The notes under the pieces are model-generated. The model worked only from the letters and a program-made list of their open reading frames with translations, was not told the DNA's origin and made no database searches. A stretch of 5,577 nt of DNA from contig JAKSUP010000103.1 of assembly GCA_024408905.1 (NCBI GenBank), positions 1 through 5,577 on the forward strand, given 5' to 3'. Shown piece after piece: positions 1 through 5,577 of this stretch. Source of the DNA: a bacterium (GTDB lineage Bacteria; Cyanobacteriota; Vampirovibrionia; Gastranaerophilales; Gastranaerophilaceae). The position numbers and the translations under genes were made by a program. The first letter of the stretch is position 1; each line of letters opens with the position of its first letter.

Positions 1-2715
1 TTTTCTAGTTATCTTATGTTTTTCTTGTTTAATCATAATTGAAGTTGCCAATGTAGCCATATGAGTAGCCATTTCCATATCAGCTGTTATACCCCAACTG
101 CCATCTTGGTTATACAATATTTTTTCACAAGAATTACCACCAAAATCACAAACTATATTGGAGAATATATTTTCAAAAGACCACTCCGGATTGTCTTGCT
201 CAGTTGTGAATACACAGCCACCAAACCAACCCCTAGGATCGAGTGTAATAAAGTTTATCTTTGGTCCTAAGTGTGATGGTTTATTATTTTTTCTTACCAA
301 TTCCTCAAAGATTATTCCATTTAAGGCATGACCACATTCATGAGATGTAACAATATCTTTTGCATATTGAGGGTCTTGAGCGCTTCTTGGTCTACCATAT
401 TCCAACTGCAAATATGCTTCCGTAAAATCAGTTCTTGTTATTTCTGCGTGCTTGCGTTCTTTTGCTACGTGTTTTGCTTTATCCAACAAGGTTAGTATTT
501 CTATATAAGAAGCATTTTCCGTTAAACGATTAATATGCTCTTTTGTTTTTATTTGTTCTGACTCACTACCATTTAATTTTATATTTTTCTTATCTAAATA
601 ATAGTCAATAATTTCAGCACGAGCATTTGAGTCATACCCGGGAGATTCTACCTCAATTTTATCAATAAACTTGAATGATTTTGATGTAGCAGAATCAATG
701 TATTTCGGATTGCTCATTGAACCGATTACAATAATATTCAAACCTTGTTCTTGAGCTTTATCCATTTCTCTAATTAGTTGTAACATAGCTTTTTTATGAT
801 ATTCTGTAACATTTTCTCCAAAAGAAAAATATTCAAAATCTTCTATCGACACAACAGCTGATTTGGTCGGATTAGATTCTGCATGAGCCTTAATCATACT
901 AAGTAATTTTTTCATAGATGCTTCAGGGCTTAGGGATGCTTCACCACCAAACAAGGCACTAAATAAATCTACTTTTTCTGTTCCGAAATCGCCGGCATTG
1001 ACTTCAATATATGGAGATTTTGTTTCGCCTGCTATCGCTTTTGCCGTATATTTTCTACCAGCACCTACAGAACCGTCTTGAGAGTAGATTATATAACCTT
1101 TTGTCCCTATAGATTTATCTTGAATACTTGAAACAATTGATTCAACTTCTTTTCTGGTTGAAGGAGAACCCACCATGTCTTTGATTTTAATACCTGTATC
1201 CAATACAATTTTAACTGCTGCTGCATCTTTATCTACAGGCTTAAATAAATCTTTTGCTTCTCTGACATAACTTTCTACATCACTAACATCAATAACATCT
1301 TTATCTACATAGTATGCAGAAACCAACTCCATTACTTTTTGAGCCTTACCGGGGTATGTACCTTTTAATTGATTTGCAACCTCAACACACTTATCAATTG
1401 CTTGTGGTGATAATTGTTTTTTTACTTTTGACATTAAAAGTGGCTGTTCTTGAAATGCCTTTTGTGCCTGCTGCATATTCATCAAAGGAATTGTTATTTC
1501 TCCAAAACCATCAAAAAACCCTTTTAATTCTGCACCATCATAACTTGCATAATATTTATCTTTATCTGCAACCATTACAAATTTAACATTTTTTGGAGCT
1601 TCCAAGAAAGTATCTATATTTGTTTCATCAATATCCAGCGCTTTTATATCTTTATCCATAATGTCGAGAATAACAACATAATTTTTATCAGGATTTTTTG
1701 CAAATTCTTTAAACTTTTTGCCTAAATAGTTATCATCAAGTTCGCCATTATCATTGAAATTTACAATAATTGTATTATCTTTATTAAGTTTGCCAAATCC
1801 GTCTTTGCTATTTTCAAATATATACAAAATACTGTTAACCAAATAATCCGGTGTTGTTTCATTATCGTGTAAGATTGCCATATTTGTATTTACAGCTAAA
1901 TTTTTCCATATATTAAGAGCTTTATCATCATAAAATGACAAATGTGTTCTTTCACTAACAGAACGGTCATCCAGCAAAATTGCATCTTTTAATTTCATTT
2001 GGAAAGGCTCTGTAATGCTTCTTCTAATTTCATCATTTGATGGAGTATATGCTTCTTCAAACAAAATTGAGTCAAAAAGCATTTTATCTGTGAGTTCAGG
2101 GTCCAATGACTCATAACTTACATAGATATCATTTAAAAAATCTTTAGAAAATGGGATTTTAGAGTTTGTTTTTCTTGAATTTATAATTTTCCCCTCGTCA
2201 AGTTGATTTGTTAAAATATCTATCTCTTTATCAATTATTGGATATATTTTATTTCTCTTAGACGAATTTTTTATCACATCATCAACCAAATCCATCCTTA
2301 AACTTGACGGAGTTGAAAATGTTGTATCGTCATCATGACTTAACTTACCGGAATTCAAATCATCAAAATATGATTTCAAATTTAAAAGAGCTACTAATAA
2401 CATTACAGGTTGGGTAATTTCAGATAAGCCATATTTAGCAGCTATTTCTCGAGCTTCATTAATAAATTTTTGCCCATAATATGATGCATTACCCTCTAAT
2501 TCATTCATTTTAGCTGCAGCATCTTTGGATAGGTTCTTTGGTCTAATTATTTTGGTAAAAAATACATTTCCTCTAAAACTTACGTTTTCTTTCGGTTGAT
2601 TGCTGTATTCAACATCGTTTCTCGTTGTTGTAACTTGTTGGTCCCTGTGTCTAATAGAATTTAATCCTTTTTTTGATGACATAACATCAATAGATTGCAC
2701 TTTTTGAATTTTCAT
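1..2715 (-). CDS. FtsH-like M41 zinc metallopeptidase with Clp-like N-terminal half and degenerate AAA modules (3' end outside window)
   Basis: The frame is open for 905 codons from ATG at 2715-2713 and leaves the window without a stop. The start is supported by AAAAGGA seven bases upstream. From residue about 509 the protein follows FtsH: DMVG (513-516) matches the DVAG that opens the AAA module, GSVGAGRKYTAKAIAGE (548-564) matches the P-loop region, VVSIEDFE (621-628) matches Walker B, and IVIGSMSNP matches sensor 1. The M41 peptidase has HECGH (792-796), a PRG motif, DFGG and GITADMEMAT with D879 as probable third zinc ligand, so the protease site looks complete. ATPase residues are changed: Walker A Lys to R554, Walker B Asp-Glu to E625-D626, sensor-1 Asn to S668, arginine fingers to K679 and K682. 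Residues 82-112 resemble a Clp-N repeat, and about 260-484 a Clp NBD1 and lid without a P-loop. I see no transmembrane segment, unlike membrane-bound FtsH. Likely role: cytoplasmic protease with weak or no ATPase activity. The M41 call is firm; the Clp-like part is inferred from motif order. Confidence 0.88.
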   Translation of the reverse strand, partial: MKIQKVQSIDVMSSKKGLNSIRHRDQQVTTTRNDVEYSNQPKENVSFRGNVFFTKIIRPKNLSKDAAAKMNELEGNASYYGQKFINEAREIAAKYGLSEITQPVMLLVALLNLKSYFDDLNSGKLSHDDDTTFSTPSSLRMDLVDDVIKNSSKRNKIYPIIDKEIDILTNQLDEGKIINSRKTNSKIPFSKDFLNDIYVSYESLDPELTDKMLFDSILFEEAYTPSNDEIRRSITEPFQMKLKDAILLDDRSVSERTHLSFYDDKALNIWKNLAVNTNMAILHDNETTPDYLVNSILYIFENSKDGFGKLNKDNTIIVNFNDNGELDDNYLGKKFKEFAKNPDKNYVVILDIMDKDIKALDIDETNIDTFLEAPKNVKFVMVADKDKYYASYDGAELKGFFDGFGEITIPLMNMQQAQKAFQEQPLLMSKVKKQLSPQAIDKCVEVANQLKGTYPGKAQKVMELVSAYYVDKDVIDVSDVESYVREAKDLFKPVDKDAAAVKIVLDTGIKIKDMVGSPSTRKEVESIVSSIQDKSIGTKGYIIYSQDGSVGAGRKYTAKAIAGETKSPYIEVNAGDFGTEKVDLFSALFGGEASLSPEASMKKLLSMIKAHAESNPTKSAVVSIEDFEYFSFGENVTEYHKKAMLQLIREMDKAQEQGLNIIVIGSMSNPKYIDSATSKSFKFIDKIEVESPGYDSNARAEIIDYYLDKKNIKLNGSESEQIKTKEHINRLTENASYIEILTLLDKAKHVAKERKHAEITRTDFTEAYLQLEYGRPRSAQDPQYAKDIVTSHECGHALNGIIFEELVRKNNKPSHLGPKINFITLDPRGWFGGCVFTTEQDNPEWSFENIFSNIVCDFGGNSCEKILYNQDGSWGITADMEMATHMATLATSIMIKQEKHKITRK

Positions 2716-2730
2716 ATATGTATCCTTTTA
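2716..2730 (-). promoter_or_regulatory. Ribosome binding site of the FtsH-like gene
   Basis: On the minus strand AAAAGGATACATAT precedes the ATG at 2715. The GGA core lies at 2725-2723, with seven bases between it and the start codon, which is standard Shine-Dalgarno spacing. This fixes the start of the long reading frame. Confidence 0.75.
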
Positions 2731-2752
2731 ACTGTATATTGTTTTTTAAAAA

Positions 2753-2776
2753 GCGTAAATATTTTTTTTGCGTAAA
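2753..2776. repeat. Direct repeat GCGTAAA x2 in the protease leader
   Basis: The heptamer GCGTAAA occurs at 2753-2759 and again at 2770-2776, 17 bp apart, between the predicted transcription start and the start codon of the FtsH-like gene. On the mRNA it reads UUUACGC twice. It could be a regulator or RNA-binding site, or chance in an A/T-rich leader. Function unknown. Confidence 0.3.
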
Positions 2777-2801
2777 ACAAAAAGCTATTTTTACATTTCG
2801 T

Positions 2802-2829
2802 AATATACCGAGGATGTGGAAAAAGTCAA
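2802..2829 (-). promoter_or_regulatory. Candidate sigma70-type promoter of the FtsH-like gene
   Basis: The minus strand has TTGACT (2829-2824), a 16-bp spacer and TATATT (2807-2802), each one mismatch from consensus. Transcription would start near 2795 and give a leader of about 80 nt. The -35 box lies in the 5' arm of the first intergenic hairpin and overlaps a small dyad GTCA-N4-TGAC (2825-2836), which could be an operator. Predicted from sequence only. Confidence 0.5.
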
Positions 2830-2967
2830 AAATGACAATTTTTTGAACTTTTTCCTCATCCGACCTAAGGTGTGTGAAAAGCAAGTCGTGTGCGGGATAG
2901 CACACAGCTTGCTTTGAAACCGTTCCCCAGAGTTTGCAGGAAAAATTTCAATTTTTCCACAAACTCT
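2812..2967. ncRNA. Three-hairpin structured intergenic element, family not recognised
   Basis: Three stable stem-loops follow one another. Hairpin 1 (2812-2861) has GGATG/CATCC, a T-T mismatch, GGAAAAAGT/ACTTTTTCC, one bulged A, CAAAAA/TTTTTG and a 7-nt loop: about 20 pairs. Hairpin 2 (2878-2915) has AAAGCAAG/CTTGCTTT, a G-U pair, one mismatch and GTGTGC/GCACAC around the loop GGGATA. Hairpin 3 (2929-2967) has AGAGTTTG/CAAACTCT and GGAAAAAT/ATTTTTCC around the tetraloop TTCA. Parts of the element are richer in G+C than the flanking DNA. The sense strand cannot be decided: a plus-strand RNA could start near 2812 behind TAATAT (2801-2806), but no good -35 accompanies it. I recognise no 6S, tmRNA, SRP, RNase P or riboswitch signature. 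Alternatives are a leader of the regulator mRNA, a small palindromic repeat, or a set of DNA operators. Confidence 0.45.
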
Positions 2968-2974
2968 ACTAAAT

Positions 2975-3003
2975 TTGCATGCACAAAGAAATTTTGCTAA
3001 AAT
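2975..3003 (+). promoter_or_regulatory. Extended -10 promoter of the TrmB-family gene
   Basis: TTGCAT (2975-2980), a 17-bp spacer and TAAAAT (2998-3003) preceded by TGC form a good extended -10 promoter. The -10 box ends seven bases before the ATG at 3010, so transcription should begin at or within a base or two of the start codon. No Shine-Dalgarno sequence could fit, which suggests a leaderless mRNA. The dyad of hairpin 3 lies directly upstream of the -35 box and may be an operator. Confidence 0.6.
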
Positions 3004-3009
3004 TCAACT

Positions 3010-3834
3010 ATGGCAGATTTGGTAGAAAAACTTAAAGAACTCGGATTTAATACTTATGAGGCAAAAGTATATATAGCCTTATTAAAAAAATACCCTGCTT
3101 CAGGATATGAAGTTTCTAAATTTGCAGAAATTCCACAAGCAAGAACTTATGACACCTTAAAAGTCCTTGAAAACAAAGGTATTGTAGCAACATCCGGCAC
3201 TAAACCAATAGTTTATACACCAATCAAACCTAAACAATTATTGAACGGATACCAAAAGAAAGTAAACTCAACAATCAATTATTTGGAAAAACATTTGCCG
3301 GAAGTTAAATATGACTATATTGAACCTGTTATAACTATTAACGGCAAAGAAAAAATTGAAAATAAAATAAAAGAAGTTATACAAAACGCTAAACGCGAAA
3401 TATATATTGAAATTTGGTCGCAGGATTTTAAAATATATGAACAGGATCTTCTTGATGCATATAACAGAAATGTAGAAATCCGAATTGTCGGATACGATAA
3501 TTTCACACCACGTTTTGGTCAAGTTTTTCAACATGCCTTTGCAAGGGATATTGAAATGTCACTTGGAGGGAGAATGATTATACTTACGGCTGATGATTCC
3601 GAAGGAATTATTGGTAAAGTATCTTCTATAAAAGAGGATATTAACGATAAAAATATTATCTGGACAAAAAACAATGGGATTGTCTTTATCATTAAAGAAT
3701 TTATCGTACATGATATGTATTTAATTGATGTCGAAGAAAATCTCGTTGAACAAATGAAATACATATACGGCAAAGGTTTTAAACGCCTAAAAGACAAAGT
3801 TTTGGGTGCAAATCCAACATATATTATTCACTAA
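3010..3834 (+). CDS. TrmB-family HTH transcriptional regulator
   Basis: The 274-residue protein has the usual TrmB-family length and layout. Residues 1-75 form a winged helix: 'LKELGFNTYEAKVYIALLK' is the characteristic first helix pair, 'ASGYEVSKFAEIPQARTYDTLKVL' holds the helix-turn-helix with its recognition helix near 42-55, and 'NKGIVATSGTKPIVYTPIKP' the wing. A helix at about 74-97 ('YQKKVNSTINYLEKHL') probably dimerises. Residues about 108-240 fit the phospholipase D-like C-terminal domain of TrmB proteins, which in characterised archaeal members senses sugars; I see no catalytic HKD motif, as expected for a regulator. In well-studied members the protein represses or activates sugar transport and central metabolism, but the ligand here cannot be read from the sequence. 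The divergent FtsH-like gene shares its upstream region and is a candidate target along with autoregulation (inference). The gene appears leaderless and ends within the convergent glycosyltransferase gene. Confidence 0.88.
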   Translation: MADLVEKLKELGFNTYEAKVYIALLKKYPASGYEVSKFAEIPQARTYDTLKVLENKGIVATSGTKPIVYTPIKPKQLLNGYQKKVNSTINYLEKHLPEVKYDYIEPVITINGKEKIENKIKEVIQNAKREIYIEIWSQDFKIYEQDLLDAYNRNVEIRIVGYDNFTPRFGQVFQHAFARDIEMSLGGRMIILTADDSEGIIGKVSSIKEDINDKNIIWTKNNGIVFIIKEFIVHDMYLIDVEENLVEQMKYIYGKGFKRLKDKVLGANPTYIIH

Positions 3835-5459
3835 ATAAGTTTATTTTTTTGCAACAAATCAACTACAGTTTTTATAGCAACCTTTGTATTATTAATAAAT
3901 TCGTCAGCCAATTCTTGTTCAAAATTCTTTTGTAATACTGTTAAAATTTCTGACTGCATGTATTGATATACAAACACAGATTTAACAATCGTTGCAACAA
4001 GTTCAGGAGAGAATACTCCTTTTGCCAAAACTGAAATTATGTTATTTATATTTGCGAATTCATCTTGTATAAATTCTTTTAACTGTAGTTTGAACGGATC
4101 TGCATTTTCAACATCAAATAAATTAATATTTGGTATTAATTGAATTTCATCCAAAGATTTGTTCTTAGCACCTTCAATATTTGCGCCAAAAGACGAAATA
4201 TTATAAATTCCTTGATGATTTAATTCTTTTATAATTGTTGCAAAATGAGTAATAAATGCTTCGTAATCTTCTCTAGTGCTTACCATTCCACCTGTGACTG
4301 ATTTAACTTGAACAATATGTTTTTTTACACCGTCAACAAGAATTTCCTCAGAAGAAATTCTGTTCATTTTATCATCATAAGCATATATTTCATTATTTTT
4401 AAACGCTAAATCTATACCTGCCAAGATAATTTTTGAAAATCCCATCTTTACGGCAGAAACAAGTGCAAAAGATGATGCCGTGCCACCTATATTATAAAGT
4501 TTGATATTAGAATCAAAGTTCATCAATTTTTTAATAAAGAAATCTGTTTCAGAAAAATTGAAAAATGTTTTCTTAAATCCTATTTTTGACAAATAGCAAT
4601 CTGTCCTAATATCAGCGATACAATTTGTATTAACTAAACGTGATGAATAATTGCCGACAGTACGTTCCATATTCAAAGCATCTAAACATACAACAAAATC
4701 AGGAACAACATCATTATCCAACAAATATCCGACTACTTTGTTTACTGCAAATAAAACAAACTTGTTTCTGTTTGCCTTAATACTTTCTATATTATCCTTT
4801 AGAGAAGGGCCTGCACCTGCAATAATAGCAGTCTGACCGGAAAATTTGCCCTCTAAATCAGATAATCGATACATCGATTTATTATTTATTTCTGCTATGT
4901 TGGATAACGTATTTATCATCCATTGGCGAGAAAATTTTGTAATTGTATTTATATCGACCATTTTGCTCTTGCATATATCATATACTTTTTGCGTAAGTAA
5001 AAGTAATTCTTTGTTTTTAATAATTGCATAGTTATTAAGATAAACAATTTCAACTTTATCTTTAGTTACAAATGTAGATGACAATTTGGAAAGCAATTCA
5101 TCCATATCATTTGTGATAAACACCCTGCCACTTGCCAAATGTTCGGATATATCAACATTATTTAAAACAAAATGCAATAATTCTATATCAGGTTCATAAA
5201 TATATATTCTGGAAGGATATCTGTTGAAAGTTTCATCCAGTAAATATCCTAAGCCCATACCAAAAGCAATAATTATGTCATTACTTCTCATTTCAGTCCT
5301 GATCAAATCATCCGGCGGAACATCATCCTTCAATAAAACATAGTCATTTGACGGAGTAACACAATAAGATATATTAGCTTTTACTTTTGCCAAAGACATT
5401 TTTGCTAAACGACGTTTCAAAGCATCATTGTGCAAAACTTCCATATTTTTTTCAAACAT
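3831..5459 (-). CDS. Motility-associated factor (Maf) glycosyltransferase family protein, DUF115/MptE-like domain
   Basis: The 542-residue protein starts at ATG 5459-5457 behind AAGGAAA with six bases between GGA and ATG; the next Met (residue 6) has no such site. Residues 62-105 have a Rossmann-like glycine turn and a strand ending in an acid ('IAFGMGLGYLL', then 'IYIYEPDIELL'), typical of the Maf N-terminal region. The DUF115 core follows: 'AIIAGAGPSLKDNIESIK' (211-228), 'DFVVCLDALN' (254-263), 'GGTASSFALVSAVKMGF' (325-341), 'ILAGIDLAF' (346-353 region) and 'GANIEGA' (425-431). Characterised Maf proteins take part in transferring nonulosonic acids such as pseudaminic or legionaminic acid to flagellin Ser/Thr residues in the cytoplasm. 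The related archaeal MptE makes a pterin precursor, but the Maf-like N-terminus and C-terminal helical region favour glycosylation. The length is on the short side for the family. No flagellar gene is visible here, so the acceptor is unknown. It reads as its own transcription unit. Confidence 0.85.
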   Translation of the reverse strand: MFEKNMEVLHNDALKRRLAKMSLAKVKANISYCVTPSNDYVLLKDDVPPDDLIRTEMRSNDIIIAFGMGLGYLLDETFNRYPSRIYIYEPDIELLHFVLNNVDISEHLASGRVFITNDMDELLSKLSSTFVTKDKVEIVYLNNYAIIKNKELLLLTQKVYDICKSKMVDINTITKFSRQWMINTLSNIAEINNKSMYRLSDLEGKFSGQTAIIAGAGPSLKDNIESIKANRNKFVLFAVNKVVGYLLDNDVVPDFVVCLDALNMERTVGNYSSRLVNTNCIADIRTDCYLSKIGFKKTFFNFSETDFFIKKLMNFDSNIKLYNIGGTASSFALVSAVKMGFSKIILAGIDLAFKNNEIYAYDDKMNRISSEEILVDGVKKHIVQVKSVTGGMVSTREDYEAFITHFATIIKELNHQGIYNISSFGANIEGAKNKSLDEIQLIPNINLFDVENADPFKLQLKEFIQDEFANINNIISVLAKGVFSPELVATIVKSVFVYQYMQSEILTVLQKNFEQELADEFINNTKVAIKTVVDLLQKNKLI

Positions 5460-5470
5460 AACATTTCCTT
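5460..5470 (-). promoter_or_regulatory. Ribosome binding site of the Maf-like gene
   Basis: On the minus strand AAGGAAATGTT directly precedes ATG at 5459. The AGGA core (5469-5466) sits six bases from the start codon and selects this Met over the one five codons further in. Confidence 0.7.
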
Positions 5471-5493
5471 ATGATTATAGATAATAAGAAACT

Positions 5494-5522
5494 ATCATAT
5501 TTTGAGGAAAAAGTAAATACAA
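5494..5522 (-). promoter_or_regulatory. Candidate promoter of the Maf-like gene
   Basis: The minus strand has TTGTAT (5522-5517), a 17-bp spacer and TATGAT (5499-5494), which predicts a start near 5487 and a leader of about 28 nt with the ribosome binding site inside. A perfect TATAAT also occurs at 5479-5474 but has no matching -35 box and would leave only about 8 nt of leader, so it is second choice. Confidence 0.45.
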
Positions 5523-5527
5523 AGCCC

Positions 5528-5577
5528 TTAAAAATCAACTATTTCGACGATATCAGTTTTCTCTTTCATCAACTGAC
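5528..5577 (-). CDS. Possible 3' end of another minus-strand gene (start outside window)
   Basis: One minus-strand frame is open from the right edge to TAA at 5530-5528 and would end in QLMKEKTDIVEIVDF. The acidic, helix- and strand-like tail looks like a protein C-terminus and the stop lies just upstream of the Maf-like gene's promoter, in the same direction. Sixteen codons are too few to identify a product, and an open stretch of this length can occur by chance. Confidence 0.35.
   Translation of the reverse strand, partial: QLMKEKTDIVEIVDF

Noticed and set aside
1314..1586. 90-codon plus-strand reading frame
   Set aside because: It lies antisense within the clearly conserved protease gene, is Leu/His-rich and has no motif; it is a by-product of the opposite coding frame.
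1..2715. Pseudogene reading of the FtsH-like gene because of its lost ATPase residues
   Set aside because: The frame is open for 905 codons with a good ribosome binding site and promoter, and the protease residues are intact; decay without selection would have produced stops or frameshifts.
2687..2905. 72-codon minus-strand reading frame starting inside hairpin 2
   Set aside because: It overlaps the ribosome binding site and first codons of the FtsH-like gene in another frame, has no Shine-Dalgarno site, runs through the hairpins and has a low-complexity composition without any family resemblance.
2812..2967. 6S RNA, SRP RNA, tmRNA or a known riboswitch
   Set aside because: No family signature is present (no tRNA-like end, no SRP GGAA tetraloop motif, no recognisable riboswitch core). 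The long-rod fold only superficially resembles 6S RNA.
2929..2975. Hairpin 3 as an intrinsic terminator
   Set aside because: The stem is strong, but neither strand has a U-tract after it.
3268..3797. Minus-strand reading frames of 63 to 89 codons opposite the TrmB-family gene
   Set aside because: They are antisense to a well-supported gene and rich in Ile/Phe/Ser as expected for the complement of AT-rich coding DNA.
3833..3850. Terminator made of AAATA-N4-TATTT followed by Ts after the regulator gene
   Set aside because: The stem is only five A-T pairs and lies in the coding end of the Maf-like gene; too weak to call.

Overview
The window comes from a low-GC bacterium. My best guess is an uncultured gut-type cyanobacterial relative of the Gastranaerophilales/Melainabacteria (Vampirovibrionia). 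This rests on the AT-rich composition, a TrmB-type regulator, a Maf/DUF115 glycosyltransferase, and an N-terminal 'SFRG' motif that I associate from memory with proteins of that group. The assignment is inference and no marker gene is present.

Layout: (1) Positions 1-2715, minus strand, hold an uninterrupted 905-codon reading frame that runs off the left edge. Its C-terminal part is clearly FtsH-like: an AAA module followed by an M41 zinc peptidase with HECGH and the downstream Asp ligand. The N-terminal half reads as a decayed Clp-type module (Clp-N-like helices, an AAA domain without a P-loop, a Clp-like lid). In the FtsH-like AAA module the main ATPase residues are substituted, while the protease site is intact. 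(2) Positions 2716-3009 are a divergent intergenic region with three consecutive strong hairpins, a promoter for the protease gene, and a promoter for the regulator. (3) Positions 3010-3834, plus strand, encode a TrmB-family transcription regulator that is probably translated from a leaderless mRNA. (4) Positions 3831-5459, minus strand, encode a Maf/DUF115 (MptE-like) motility-associated glycosyltransferase, tail to tail with the regulator and overlapping it by 4 bp. (5) Positions 5460-5577 hold the promoter and ribosome binding site of that gene and the possible last codons of another minus-strand gene.

The protease and the regulator are divergently transcribed from a shared control region, so the regulator may control itself and the protease. 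The glycosyltransferase appears to be a separate unit with its own promoter. The most unusual object is the Clp/FtsH composite with two apparently inactive ATPase modules and an intact metalloprotease site. The second is the three-hairpin element between the divergent genes.
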